64,000 nt of DNA from Firmicutes bacterium TM09-10 (GTDB taxonomy: Bacteria; Bacillota; Clostridia; Lachnospirales; Lachnospiraceae), in NCBI GenBank assembly GCA_003481005.1, contig QUKC01000005.1:131417-195416 (forward strand), written 5' to 3'. Shown here piece by piece: positions 8,109-16,921 of the stretch. A program made the translations under genes and the position numbers. The first letter of the stretch is position 1. The number at the start of each line of letters is the position of its first letter. The notes beneath the pieces were generated by a model that did no database searches, was not told the DNA's origin, and worked only from the letters and a program-made list of their open reading frames with translations.

Positions 8109-9233
8109 TTAACATCTGGTTGCCCCAATCAGGCTCCCCAGCGTTTCGAGATACGCTGTTACGACCTGTCTGCGGTCAAAATGCGCCTCCACATAGGCTC
8201 TCGCCTGACGTCCCATTTCGGCCCGTTCCTCCGGAGCCAGCAAAAGGAATCTCTCGATGGTCTCTGTCAGGCTGTCTGCATTCTTGGGTAAAAATGCAAG
8301 CCCCGAAACACCGTTTTCAAAAATCTCCCGGCAGCCGTTTATATCGCTGGCAATCACTGGTCTTGCGGTCGCTGCCGCCTCCTGCAGGACATTCGACATG
8401 CCCTCGTGATAGGACGGATGGATTACCGCCTGACAATGCCGGTAAAACTCCGGCATATCGTCCCGGTAACCATAATAACGCATAATCCCTTTGGATTGCA
8501 AGTCCTCAATCATCGGCTCATAGCGCGCCTGCGTTTCTTCCTCGTAGGCGCCCAGCAGCTCGAACACCGTTTCCGGGTGCTTTTCATGGATCCGTCTTGC
8601 CGCTTCCAGCAGCTCCTCGATTCCCTTATCCTTCATGATTCGCATAACCGATACAAAGCGAACGGTATCTTCCTTCGGATAGGGCATCGGCGGATGCTCC
8701 TCCAGGTTGACACCGGAGCCGGAGATCACCCGGGTTTTCGTCCTTTTTTTCAGACAGCCCTTCTGCCGCATGAACGCCAGATTCTGCTCATTCTGGAAAA
8801 AGACGCAGCCCGCGCCGGACATTCCTGTCCGATACAGTAAAACGATCAGCTTCTGTAACGGTCCATCATGCTCCAGTGTCGTTCCAAGGCCTGTAATGTT
8901 GACCAGATAAGGTACCTTTGCAAGCCGACACGCCACACCGCCATAAATATTCGGTTTAATCGTATAGGTCAGCACCGCCGCCGGATGGATGGTCTTTAAC
9001 AGCTTTCTGTAAAACAAAAGCAGCTTTCCGTCCTTCAACGGATTCATACCGCGGCGCTCCATCACCGTCTCATGACAGATACAGCCCAGTTTTTTGATTT
9101 TTTCCAAATACCCGGTATCCGGCACCGACACATGGACCTCATAGCCCTCCTGCATCAGCGCCATCAGCACTTCTTTTCGGAAATCATACAGCCCGGAATC
9201 GCTGTTTCCAAGCACCAGTACGCTTTGTTTCAT
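8109..9233 (-). CDS. Glycosyltransferase family 4, PglA-like
   Basis: It starts at ATG 9233 (MKQSVLVLGNSD) behind GAGGAAGG; 374 residues. It has GT-B architecture with an N-terminal acceptor domain, KPNIYGG, ITGLGTT, and the C-terminal donor motif HPSYHEGMSNVLQEA (E-x7-E). The order of features resembles PglA, the GT that adds the second sugar to undecaprenyl-PP-bacillosamine in Campylobacter. That fits its place 28 bp after an ATP-grasp gene that itself follows a PglC-like transferase. Addition of a hexosamine to the first lipid-linked sugar is an inference from context. Confidence 0.85.
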   Translation of the reverse strand: MKQSVLVLGNSDSGLYDFRKEVLMALMQEGYEVHVSVPDTGYLEKIKKLGCICHETVMERRGMNPLKDGKLLLFYRKLLKTIHPAAVLTYTIKPNIYGGVACRLAKVPYLVNITGLGTTLEHDGPLQKLIVLLYRTGMSGAGCVFFQNEQNLAFMRQKGCLKKRTKTRVISGSGVNLEEHPPMPYPKEDTVRFVSVMRIMKDKGIEELLEAARRIHEKHPETVFELLGAYEEETQARYEPMIEDLQSKGIMRYYGYRDDMPEFYRHCQAVIHPSYHEGMSNVLQEAAATARPVIASDINGCREIFENGVSGLAFLPKNADSLTETIERFLLLAPEERAEMGRQARAYVEAHFDRRQVVTAYLETLGSLIGATRC

Positions 9234-9261
9234 CCTTCCTCGTTTCTGCTGCAGCTTTTTG

Positions 9262-10221
9262 TCAGCGAACCATAATCTCATTGTATTTCATCATGATCTT
9301 CCCAACCGGATAATTTCCGATTTCCGGAACATTTGTCTGTCCTTCCAGATTTCTGACTATCATTTCCGGCACGCGCACGCCGCAGGCCCATGCATGGGGA
9401 TAACCACCGCCAAATCTCGGATTAACCTCGGAAATGTACCATTTTCCGTCGATTTCAAACAGATCGATATCGATAATACCGCGAAAGCCCATTTTCTTTA
9501 CAAAATCTGTAATCAGGGCGAACAGCTTTTCCTCCTGGAAGGATTCCGCCTTATCGGTTTCTCCTGCACGCATTTTCAACTTTTTCTTAACGAAAATAGA
9601 AACCACTTCGCCGCTGAGCATGTCGATGTAGACGTCTGCACCGTATTCCTGTCCGTTCATGAACTCCTGAATCATCAGTCCGTCCTCACGGCTACAGAGA
9701 AATTCCACTGTCTCCTGATCCTGAGCCATATGAATGTCCAGACTCGCGCTTCCGCTTTCCGGCTTGACAAAAACCGGATAGGTCAGCTCGCCGTTTTCCA
9801 CCGCATGATAGAATTCCTTCCGATCCAGAAAGCAGCGTCCCGTCGCAAAGCCAAGTGCTTTGCAGGCTTCATACATCGCATATTTATGGAAGCAGATATC
9901 CACCTGCTTTGCGTCCGGCACGATGGGCACGGTTCCGACCTCCAGAAAACGCTCCTTATTGTCTGCAAGAAGAGACAGCTCCGGGTCGATCAGGGAAAGT
10001 ACGCCCGTGATCTGTTTTTCCCGGCAGATCTCAAGAATTTTGTCCAGATAACCGGGCTCTGTGATCCTGGGCACCAGCACATATTCGTCCGCTTCATAAA
10101 TGGCGGGTGCGTAGGGGCTGCAGTCCGTTGCGATTACCTTTCCTTTTCCGGCAAGGGCTTCTTTAAAATACTGCACGACCTTGTCTCTCGTGCCGGCGCT
10201 TAAAATCAGGATATTGATCAT
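9262..10221 (-). CDS. Carbamoyl-phosphate-synthase-like ATP-grasp ligase
   Basis: A 319-residue protein starting MINILILSAGTR behind AAGAGG. It has the three-part ATP-grasp fold: an N-terminal pre-ATP domain, the adenine/phosphate-binding strand YPVFVKPESGSASLD, MIQEFMNGQEYG, and the metal-binding segment FEIDGKWYISEVNPRFGG with the Glu-x-Asn pair. ATP-grasp ligases join a carboxylate to an amine. The gene is directly downstream of the PglC-like transferase and the PglE-like aminotransferase, at the place where a PglD acetyltransferase would be expected. It may therefore acylate the 4-amino group of the sugar, as the ATP-grasp domain of neisserial PglB2 does. That role is inferred. Confidence 0.85.
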   Translation of the reverse strand: MINILILSAGTRDKVVQYFKEALAGKGKVIATDCSPYAPAIYEADEYVLVPRITEPGYLDKILEICREKQITGVLSLIDPELSLLADNKERFLEVGTVPIVPDAKQVDICFHKYAMYEACKALGFATGRCFLDRKEFYHAVENGELTYPVFVKPESGSASLDIHMAQDQETVEFLCSREDGLMIQEFMNGQEYGADVYIDMLSGEVVSIFVKKKLKMRAGETDKAESFQEEKLFALITDFVKKMGFRGIIDIDLFEIDGKWYISEVNPRFGGGYPHAWACGVRVPEMIVRNLEGQTNVPEIGNYPVGKIMMKYNEIMVR

Positions 10222-10259
10222 ACGAATCCTCTTTCCGAGCAGATTATGCTCTGTCTTCT

Positions 10260-10901
10260 TCAGGCCTCCAGCCTTCCGGTTCTGTCAAGCCGCTCCTGCC
10301 TGATCCTGGCAAAATTGCCCTCCGCCTGGCTGGTATCCTCTGCGACGTCCGAGCGGTCGAAGACTACCTTGACGGTCAAAAATAAAACCTTCAAATCCAT
10401 TTGGAAGGAAAGTCCCTTTACATACTCCACGTCCTTCGCAAGCCGTCTGTCCCAGTCCAGAAAATTTCGTCCCGACACCTGTGCAAGACCTGTCAGGCCG
10501 GGACGCACTGTATGGCGCAGAGCCTCTGTTTCCGTATAATACGGCAGATACGAAACCAGGAGCGGACGCGGACCGATAAAGCTCATGTCCCCTTTTAAAA
10601 TGTTGAAAAACTCCGGCAGCTCGTCCAGACTCGTTGCCCGCAGAAGCTTTCCGAATTTGGTAAGCCTGTCCTTATCCGGCAGAAGATTTCCCTCTGCGTC
10701 GCGTTTGTCCGTCATCGTGCGGAATTTATACATTGTGAAAATTTTCTCATGCAGTCCCGGGCGCTCCTGCTGAAAGAAAATCGGACTGCCCAGCTTGCTG
10801 CGCACCAGAATACACAGCACCAGAAGAAGTGGGCTCAGCACTATGAGGATCGTCAGCGACAGCAGGATATCCAGCAGCCGTTTCATATACTTTGCATACA
10901 T
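10260..10901 (-). CDS. PglC-like phosphoglycosyltransferase (bacterial sugar transferase)
   Basis: A 213-residue monotopic phosphoglycosyltransferase that moves a sugar-1-phosphate from UDP-sugar to undecaprenyl phosphate, starting the lipid-linked glycan. One N-terminal re-entrant hydrophobic helix (DILLSLTILIVLSPLLL) is followed by the catalytic domain: FQQERPGL, FRTMTD, TSLDELPEFFNILKGDMSFIGPRP (the Asp-Glu pair is catalytic in this family) and RPGLTGLAQVSGR. The short length matches PglC rather than the long WbaP type with several N-terminal membrane spans. The start at 10901 follows AGGA; an internal ATG at 10886 is possible. It lies 9 bp after the PglE-like aminotransferase gene. Confidence 0.92.
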   Translation of the reverse strand: MYAKYMKRLLDILLSLTILIVLSPLLLVLCILVRSKLGSPIFFQQERPGLHEKIFTMYKFRTMTDKRDAEGNLLPDKDRLTKFGKLLRATSLDELPEFFNILKGDMSFIGPRPLLVSYLPYYTETEALRHTVRPGLTGLAQVSGRNFLDWDRRLAKDVEYVKGLSFQMDLKVLFLTVKVVFDRSDVAEDTSQAEGNFARIRQERLDRTGRLEA

Positions 10902-10910
10902 ATTCTTTTC

Positions 10911-12041
10911 CTATTTTTCAAATACCTTACGGATAAGGGAGATAATCAGCTTCATATCCTCCGGTGTATTTTTGATATCGCTGGGCAGGCAGACACCGCG
11001 ATTGAAAATATCCTCCGAAACGCTCCTGCCTTCCTTAACCTGAATGAAATCGCAGTCTGCAAAAACAGGCTGTAAATGCATCGGCTTCCAGATCGGGCGC
11101 GTCTCGATATTGTACTCTGCCAGGGCATCCATCACCTGATCGGGCGTCACGCTGCAGTCCGGTGCGATCGTCATGCAGGACAACCAGTTGTTTGCGTCTC
11201 CGTCTGGATTCATCGGATTCATCGTGATCGCTTCGATATCCGCAAACGCCTCTTTATACTGTCTGTAAATCTCATTTTTCCGGGCTTTATGCTCTTCCAG
11301 ATGCAACAGCTGTCCTCTTCCGATTCCGGCTACCACGTTAGACATCCGGTAGTTATAGCCAATGGTGGAATGCTGATAATAACGGGCGGGATCCCTTGCC
11401 TGAGTCGCCAGAAAGCGGGCACGCTTAATCTTTGCTTCGTCGCTGCACAGCAGCATACCGCCGCCGGAGGAGGTGATGATTTTGTTGCCGTTAAAAGAAA
11501 GAATGCCATAATCTCCAAAGGTTCCAAGCTTCTGCCCTTTAAAGGAGCTTCCCAGCGCTTCCGCAGCATCCTCGATCAGCGGAACCTGATGCTTTTTGCA
11601 GATATCGCGGATGCGGTCGATCTTAGAAGGTGTTCCGTACAGATGCACAGCGATGACAGCTGCCGGATGCGGATATTTTTCAAAGGCTTTTTCCAAAGCG
11701 ACAGGATCCATATTCCAGGTGTCGGGTTCTGAATCGATAAAGACAGGCTTTGCCTTTTCATAGCAGGCAGGATTTACGCTTGCAGCAAACGTCAGGGACT
11801 GTGCAAACACAACATCCCCTTCTTTTACGCCCGCCAGGATCACTGCCAGATGGATCGCTGCGGTTCCTGCAGACAGAGCCGCCGCATAACCGCCGCCAAT
11901 ATAGTCTCCCATCTCCTTTTCAAAGGCATCCACGTTGGGACCAAGGGGTGCTACCCAGTTCGTATCAAATGCACTCTGTACAAAGGCCTGCTCTTCTCCG
12001 TGCATTGTGGGGGAGGACAGATAAATCCGTTTTCTTTCCAT
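10911..12041 (-). CDS. PglE-like UDP-4-keto-sugar aminotransferase (DegT/DnrJ/EryC1/StrS)
   Basis: A 376-residue PLP enzyme of fold type I. The Schiff-base lysine lies in SFNGNKIITSSGGGM, and the phosphate- and substrate-binding segments ALSAGTAAIHLA, QSLTFAASVNP, IEDAAEALGSS and GYNYRMSNV are present. The order and wording of these blocks resemble Campylobacter PglE, which makes UDP-4-amino-4,6-dideoxy-GlcNAc from the PglF product. The start codon at 12041 follows AGAGG. It is flanked by a PglF-like dehydratase/VOC pair upstream and the PglC-like transferase 9 bp downstream, so the three core steps of a bacillosamine-type pathway are adjacent. Confidence 0.9.
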   Translation of the reverse strand: MERKRIYLSSPTMHGEEQAFVQSAFDTNWVAPLGPNVDAFEKEMGDYIGGGYAAALSAGTAAIHLAVILAGVKEGDVVFAQSLTFAASVNPACYEKAKPVFIDSEPDTWNMDPVALEKAFEKYPHPAAVIAVHLYGTPSKIDRIRDICKKHQVPLIEDAAEALGSSFKGQKLGTFGDYGILSFNGNKIITSSGGGMLLCSDEAKIKRARFLATQARDPARYYQHSTIGYNYRMSNVVAGIGRGQLLHLEEHKARKNEIYRQYKEAFADIEAITMNPMNPDGDANNWLSCMTIAPDCSVTPDQVMDALAEYNIETRPIWKPMHLQPVFADCDFIQVKEGRSVSEDIFNRGVCLPSDIKNTPEDMKLIISLIRKVFEK

Positions 12042-12067
12042 CTCGTTACCTCTTTCTTATTTCAGGC

Positions 12068-12460
12068 TTATTTTTCTTCCAAAAGCTCCAGCATACCCGC
12101 CGCCGGGTGCATGAGAAATACTACTCTGCGTCCGCCGATGGCCGGAGCAGGCGTTGGTTCATCGATTCGAATGTAGCCGTTTCCTTCCAGCTCTGCCAGC
12201 TCTTTTTCAAAATTCTCTGCTTCGTAGCAAAGATGATAGGGTGCATTTTTGTAGGTCCTGATCAGCCCGGAAACCACGGAATCCGGCGCATAGGGGCTCA
12301 CCAGCTCGATCCGGTAGCCGTCCTTTTGCAAAAACAGGATGTCCACCTTGCGGATTTCGTCATGCGTCCATTCGCCCTCTGCAATATATCCAAGCGCTTC
12401 AAATGCCGCCTGTGCTTTCGGACCTTTTTTGACCAGATACCCAATATGATGTATGTTCAT
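12068..12460 (-). CDS. VOC-family (glyoxalase/epimerase-like) protein
   Basis: A 130-residue protein with two beta-alpha-beta-beta-beta modules. The four metal-ligand positions expected for the fold are filled: His in NIHHIGY, Glu in RIELVSP, His in PYHLCYE and Glu in GMLELLEE. The arrangement resembles methylmalonyl-CoA epimerase and glyoxalase I. It overlaps the PglF-like gene by four bases (ATGA), so translation is coupled, and is followed 26 bp later by the PglE-like gene. A role in sugar chemistry, such as epimerisation of a 4-keto intermediate, is possible but not supported by any signature I can name. Confidence 0.8.
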   Translation of the reverse strand: MNIHHIGYLVKKGPKAQAAFEALGYIAEGEWTHDEIRKVDILFLQKDGYRIELVSPYAPDSVVSGLIRTYKNAPYHLCYEAENFEKELAELEGNGYIRIDEPTPAPAIGGRRVVFLMHPAAGMLELLEEK

Positions 12461-14334
12461 CGCTTCTCCTGATAATGATACGTCGGCACGACCTCATGAA
12501 TCAACGGCCGGATATCTTTATTTTCTTCTTTAGATGCCTCTTCCAGCTGCTTTAACTGCTGAAAGAACAGCCGCTCGTCCAGCTCGATCGGTCTGCCGAT
12601 ATGAATCAGCTTATTGTCCGTATCCTGCAGTCCTTCTTCCTTCATCAGAAGCTCTTCATAAAGCTTCTCTCCCGGGCGCAGACCGGTAAAGACGATTTTG
12701 ATATCTTCACCGACACGATAACCGGACAGACGAATCAGGTTCTTTGCAAGATCCAGGATTTTGACCGGCTCGCCCATATCCAGAACGAAAATTTCTCCGC
12801 CCTTTGCATAGGCGCCCGCCTGCAGCACCAAAGACACTGCCTCCGGAATGGTCATGAAATACCGGATGATGTCGGGATGCGTAACTGTTACCGGACCTCC
12901 TGCCGCAATCTGTTTTTTAAACAGCGGAATAACACTTCCGTTGGAGCCGAGCACGTTGCCGAAACGAACTGCTACAAACTCCGTCTCATAATGGCGGTTG
13001 AACGTCTGCACGATCATCTCGCAGATTCGCTTGCTCGCACCCATGATATTCGTCGGGTTCACCGCCTTGTCTGTCGAAATCATAACGAATTTTTTCGTGT
13101 GGTTCTGCGCCGCCGCCATAGCGGTTTTCCAGGTGCCGAATACATTGTTTTTGACCGCCTCGTTGGGGCTGTCCTCCATCAGCGGCACATGCTTATGGGC
13201 TGCTGCATGGTACACGATATCGGGATGATACGTTTCAAACACATAGTTGATCCGGCTCGTGTTGCGCACGCTGCCGATCAGAACCACCAGATTCAGCTCC
13301 GGATACTTTTCCTTCAATTCCTGCTGCAGGTCGTAAGCATTGTTTTCATAAATATCAAACACGATCAGCTGCGCAGGCTTATGGCCGGCAATCTGACGGC
13401 ACAGCTCGCTTCCGATGGAACCGCCGCCGCCTGTAACGAGCACAACCTTATTCTGCACATATCCCAGAATGGAATCGATATCCACGCGGATCGGTTCCCT
13501 GCCCAGCAGGTCTTCGACCTCGACGTCCCGCAGCTTGCTGACGTTGACTTCGCCGTTTACGAGCTGATACAGTCCGGGAAGGCTGCGCAGCTTGCAGTTT
13601 GTCTCTTTACAGATTTCCAGGATATCCTTAATCTGCGCCGGAGACGCAGAGGGGATCGCCAGGAAAATTTCATCAATATCGTATAAATCTGCGGACTCTA
13701 TGATCTTGTCGCGGCCTCCGACCACCTTGATGCCCTGAATGAAGCGTCCCCATTTATTTTTATCGTCATCGATAATACAACGGATCACCATTGTAGAGAA
13801 GTTGCTGGAAACGATTTCTTTGATGATCGTATTGCCCGCCTCGCCGGCACCGATGATCATGACAGAAATGCTGTTTTTGCGGTTCTGCAGCTTGTGCTTG
13901 CGGCTGCGGAAAAAACGGTAGGAAAAACGGCTGGCAAACAAAAAGGTCAGCAGGAAGAAGAAATACAGAAAATAATAGCTGTCCGGAACTGCTTTTCCCT
14001 CCATTCGGAACAGGTTAATCCCTGCGCCGTTGACCGCACTCGTCACAAGACATGCCATCACAAGGTTTTGAAGCTCTGTCTCGCCTGCAAATGCCCACAG
14101 GCTGTGATAGAGACGGAACAGATAAAATACGAACAGTGCGATAACAATCCCGATGGGCAAAAAGTGGCGGATCGGCAGCAAAAACGCTGCCGGTACTGTA
14201 CTCACGTCAAAATCATACCGGATCAGGATCGCCAGATAGCTGGCGGCGATTACACTGATAATATCGTATACAATTAACGCTGTCCTGCGATAAAACAGCT
14301 GATAATTAAAGGGTTTTTTCTTTTTGCCTTGCAT
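12457..14334 (-). CDS. PglF/CapD-like membrane UDP-GlcNAc 4,6-dehydratase
   Basis: I start it at 14334 (MQGKKKKPF), which has GAGG at good spacing; an ATG at 14349 lacks one. The roughly 625-residue protein has four N-terminal membrane helices, a first Rossmann domain (MIIGAGEAGNT) and a C-terminal SDR catalytic domain: VTGGGGSIGSELCRQI, HAAAHKHVPLMED, ISTDKAVNPTNIMGASKR and PGEKLYEELL. The length and two-domain layout match PglF-type enzymes rather than soluble PseB/FlaA1. It would dehydrate UDP-GlcNAc to the 4-keto-6-deoxy sugar used by the neighbouring PglE-like aminotransferase. It overlaps the VOC gene by four bases. Confidence 0.92.
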   Translation of the reverse strand: MQGKKKKPFNYQLFYRRTALIVYDIISVIAASYLAILIRYDFDVSTVPAAFLLPIRHFLPIGIVIALFVFYLFRLYHSLWAFAGETELQNLVMACLVTSAVNGAGINLFRMEGKAVPDSYYFLYFFFLLTFLFASRFSYRFFRSRKHKLQNRKNSISVMIIGAGEAGNTIIKEIVSSNFSTMVIRCIIDDDKNKWGRFIQGIKVVGGRDKIIESADLYDIDEIFLAIPSASPAQIKDILEICKETNCKLRSLPGLYQLVNGEVNVSKLRDVEVEDLLGREPIRVDIDSILGYVQNKVVLVTGGGGSIGSELCRQIAGHKPAQLIVFDIYENNAYDLQQELKEKYPELNLVVLIGSVRNTSRINYVFETYHPDIVYHAAAHKHVPLMEDSPNEAVKNNVFGTWKTAMAAAQNHTKKFVMISTDKAVNPTNIMGASKRICEMIVQTFNRHYETEFVAVRFGNVLGSNGSVIPLFKKQIAAGGPVTVTHPDIIRYFMTIPEAVSLVLQAGAYAKGGEIFVLDMGEPVKILDLAKNLIRLSGYRVGEDIKIVFTGLRPGEKLYEELLMKEEGLQDTDNKLIHIGRPIELDERLFFQQLKQLEEASKEENKDIRPLIHEVVPTYHYQEKR

Positions 14335-14365
14335 TTCTTTCTTCCTCATTTATCGTGATATCCCG

Positions 14366-16921
14366 TCAGGCGGCATGTCTGCGGGGGCAAAAGCTCATCA
14401 GGGGTGCAAGCAGCGCCATCGCGGAAAATCCGAGCGGATTGCAGGGATGGAACAGCCATTCCACCAGCCCCGCGACGCAAAAGCCGAGCATGACAGCCAG
14501 CGGCAGTACAGCATATGCGTCCTCCCGAATCTTTTTAATCGCATATGCAAACATCAGGCAGATGCTTCCTGCCCCGAAGCACAGGAAGTAAATGCCGACG
14601 ATCAGTCCGTGATCATGGATGACCTGCAGATAGGTGTTATGGGCATGGACGCTAATGGAGCCGTCCGGCAGCAAAACGCCCATTTCCGTATGTCCCGTCG
14701 CATTCCAGTTGTCCATATACGACCGGAAAATTTCCAGACGTCCGTTGGAGAAATCCTCTGCGTCCGACATGCCTGCCTCATCCTGCGCAGACGCTACCAG
14801 TACGTCATTTTTTACAGAAGGCTTACCGGTCACTGCATTGCAGAAAAGCTCTGTCTGTTCCGTCAGCTTAGAAGCATCCGAAAGGAGCTTATTTTCTATG
14901 ACATATTTGAAATAGGAGACCGACATATAGGCGTCAGAATCCTTCGGATCGTCCTTGTGAATCGCGGATGCGGAATCCTCGATCTCATACAGATACGGAT
15001 CGTTATAGAGTGCCGGAAGCAGCCGGATGCCGGAATAGGTCATCGGCAGACAGATCACAAACGCCGCAATCATATAGACAAGCGCCCGGAAAATTTCCCG
15101 GATTTTCTGTCTGTATACAAACACCGGCACAAAAATCAGCAGCACTGCGGTCATTACCAGCACCGCCAAATAGCCGGTTCTCGACAGCGTTAAAAACAGC
15201 AGCGAAACTGCGATTCCGTACAGCAAAAACGTTCCCCACAAATCCGCGGGGCAGCTGTTTTTCGCATCCTTTTTGCGGAGCGGCTTATGCTTCATCCCTT
15301 TGGCATTTTTTGTGCTGTTTTGGGGCATGCCCTCCGACAGTTTGACGAACAGCCGCACCGTCAGCACACAGAGCACCAACGTCAGATAAGTTGCTGTAAT
15401 CGTTACAGTGTGAAAAACAAAATTATATCTCGAATACACCCACGCGCGGAACGGTCTTCTCGCAAATGCGAACACGACTGCCAGTGCAAAGTTTAACATC
15501 ACGCCATTGCAGAAGTTATTCAACAGGTGTTTCTTTTTGTTCCAGCCCAGATAAAAAACATAGTAAAGTGCAAATACGACCGCCAGATAAATCGGCCAGA
15601 GGCGCGTATTTCTGAAAATCACCAAAAGCGCCATAAATCCAAACAGCACTGCCGTATAGACGCGGTTGACACTGCCCTCGACCAGCTTTTTGGCGCGGAT
15701 TCGTGCTGCCAGCTCTGCCAGAATCAGAACGAAGAAAAAGACGATCAGCCCTTCCAGAAAAATCTGTTTGCCAAGCAGTTCGTTGGTCTGCAGGGCTTCC
15801 TTCTGCGTCAGCGACTGCACTACATACCAGATTCCACCGGCGATCAGGCCGATCAGTGCCCGCCGTCCGCCCTTTTTGGAAAACAGAACTGCAGGAGATA
15901 CCATCGTCAGAATCAGAAACGCCGCCCACGAAAGTACTTCCCGATACGCGAGATTCTGTTGGTTTTGGTACAGCGCGTTCATATAATGAATGCCGCCCAG
16001 CAAAACACCGGCAAACGCCGCTGCCTGCAGCCAGTCCATCCCCTGCTCTGTCAGCATTTCTTCAAACGGTGGATGGTATTTGCTGCCACGCCGCGAAAAA
16101 AGCACCCAGGCAGAAAATGCAAAAAACAGACCGATTCCAAGTCCGTACACGATCAGGTCGTCCGGTTTGCCTCCAAATGCTCTGCGCCCATAGACCTCCC
16201 AGAGCAAAACTGCCGTGCCCACAGTAATCAAAGGTCCGGCTGTCACCCAGTGGACAAAGCGCCATGTGATTTTATTGTTGAGTTTTGGCTGTTTCGGACT
16301 AAGATATACCGCAGCAAGGATAAAAGCTGCCGCTACAACGCACAGTATTGTCTTTAAAATCGTCATCACTGCCGCAGACGGCTTGTCGGTGTAGACCAGA
16401 CGCATGACAATATTCTGTGTCTCCATCTGAGTCGAAGTGCTGTCTGCGAGGACATAATAGCTGCCAAAGCAGGTCAGCCCCGTTTCCCCTGTATTTTCAT
16501 AAGAAAGCTCCAGCGGCTCCGACTTACCCTGCAGCTGCCAGACATAAGCCGTCCCCCTCGTCGTATCGATTCCCAGCGGAATCCGCACAAAGCCGGGCAC
16601 TTCGTCCGCTTTGAGTTCAAAATCCCGGTTAATCAGCATTTCGTTATTTTCATCGTAAACGAGCAGATGATAATACTCCCCGGCAGATTTTGGAGATGTC
16701 ACATACAGCTCCAGATAACGCAGATAATCGCCCTCTGCAATCAGCACCTGCTGAACCTGCTGATCCTCCCGCACCTCCACGGTTCCCACGGGATTTTCTG
16801 CACCCGCCAGAAGCCTGTCTTTTTCCAGCAGTTTTCCCGGTCCCAGCAAAAAAAGAACCGCTGCCAGATAAAACAGAACGATATAAATAATTGCCTGATA
16901 TGCTTTAATCTTTCGATTCAT
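14366..16921 (-). CDS. Large O-antigen ligase/polymerase-like membrane protein
   Basis: About 851 residues from ATG 16921 (MNRKIKAYQAI) behind GGAAAGG. It has an N-terminal span, a large extracytoplasmic domain (about residues 40-190), then a dozen or more membrane helices. A long external loop near the C-terminus ends in HAHNTYLQVIHDHG. A His-Asn-x-Tyr/Phe-Leu segment before a late membrane span is a hallmark of the Wzy_C/WaaL/PglL superfamily, which polymerises glycans or transfers them from undecaprenyl-PP to an acceptor. It overlaps the upstream gene by 17 bases and precedes the PglF-like gene by about 30 bp. Ligase versus polymerase cannot be decided here. Confidence 0.78.
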   Translation of the reverse strand: MNRKIKAYQAIIYIVLFYLAAVLFLLGPGKLLEKDRLLAGAENPVGTVEVREDQQVQQVLIAEGDYLRYLELYVTSPKSAGEYYHLLVYDENNEMLINRDFELKADEVPGFVRIPLGIDTTRGTAYVWQLQGKSEPLELSYENTGETGLTCFGSYYVLADSTSTQMETQNIVMRLVYTDKPSAAVMTILKTILCVVAAAFILAAVYLSPKQPKLNNKITWRFVHWVTAGPLITVGTAVLLWEVYGRRAFGGKPDDLIVYGLGIGLFFAFSAWVLFSRRGSKYHPPFEEMLTEQGMDWLQAAAFAGVLLGGIHYMNALYQNQQNLAYREVLSWAAFLILTMVSPAVLFSKKGGRRALIGLIAGGIWYVVQSLTQKEALQTNELLGKQIFLEGLIVFFFVLILAELAARIRAKKLVEGSVNRVYTAVLFGFMALLVIFRNTRLWPIYLAVVFALYYVFYLGWNKKKHLLNNFCNGVMLNFALAVVFAFARRPFRAWVYSRYNFVFHTVTITATYLTLVLCVLTVRLFVKLSEGMPQNSTKNAKGMKHKPLRKKDAKNSCPADLWGTFLLYGIAVSLLFLTLSRTGYLAVLVMTAVLLIFVPVFVYRQKIREIFRALVYMIAAFVICLPMTYSGIRLLPALYNDPYLYEIEDSASAIHKDDPKDSDAYMSVSYFKYVIENKLLSDASKLTEQTELFCNAVTGKPSVKNDVLVASAQDEAGMSDAEDFSNGRLEIFRSYMDNWNATGHTEMGVLLPDGSISVHAHNTYLQVIHDHGLIVGIYFLCFGAGSICLMFAYAIKKIREDAYAVLPLAVMLGFCVAGLVEWLFHPCNPLGFSAMALLAPLMSFCPRRHAA

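Noticed and set aside
12601..13686. Plus-strand frame of 361 codons opposite the PglF-like gene
   Set aside because: It is antisense to a well-supported enzyme gene, without family motifs or a ribosome site.
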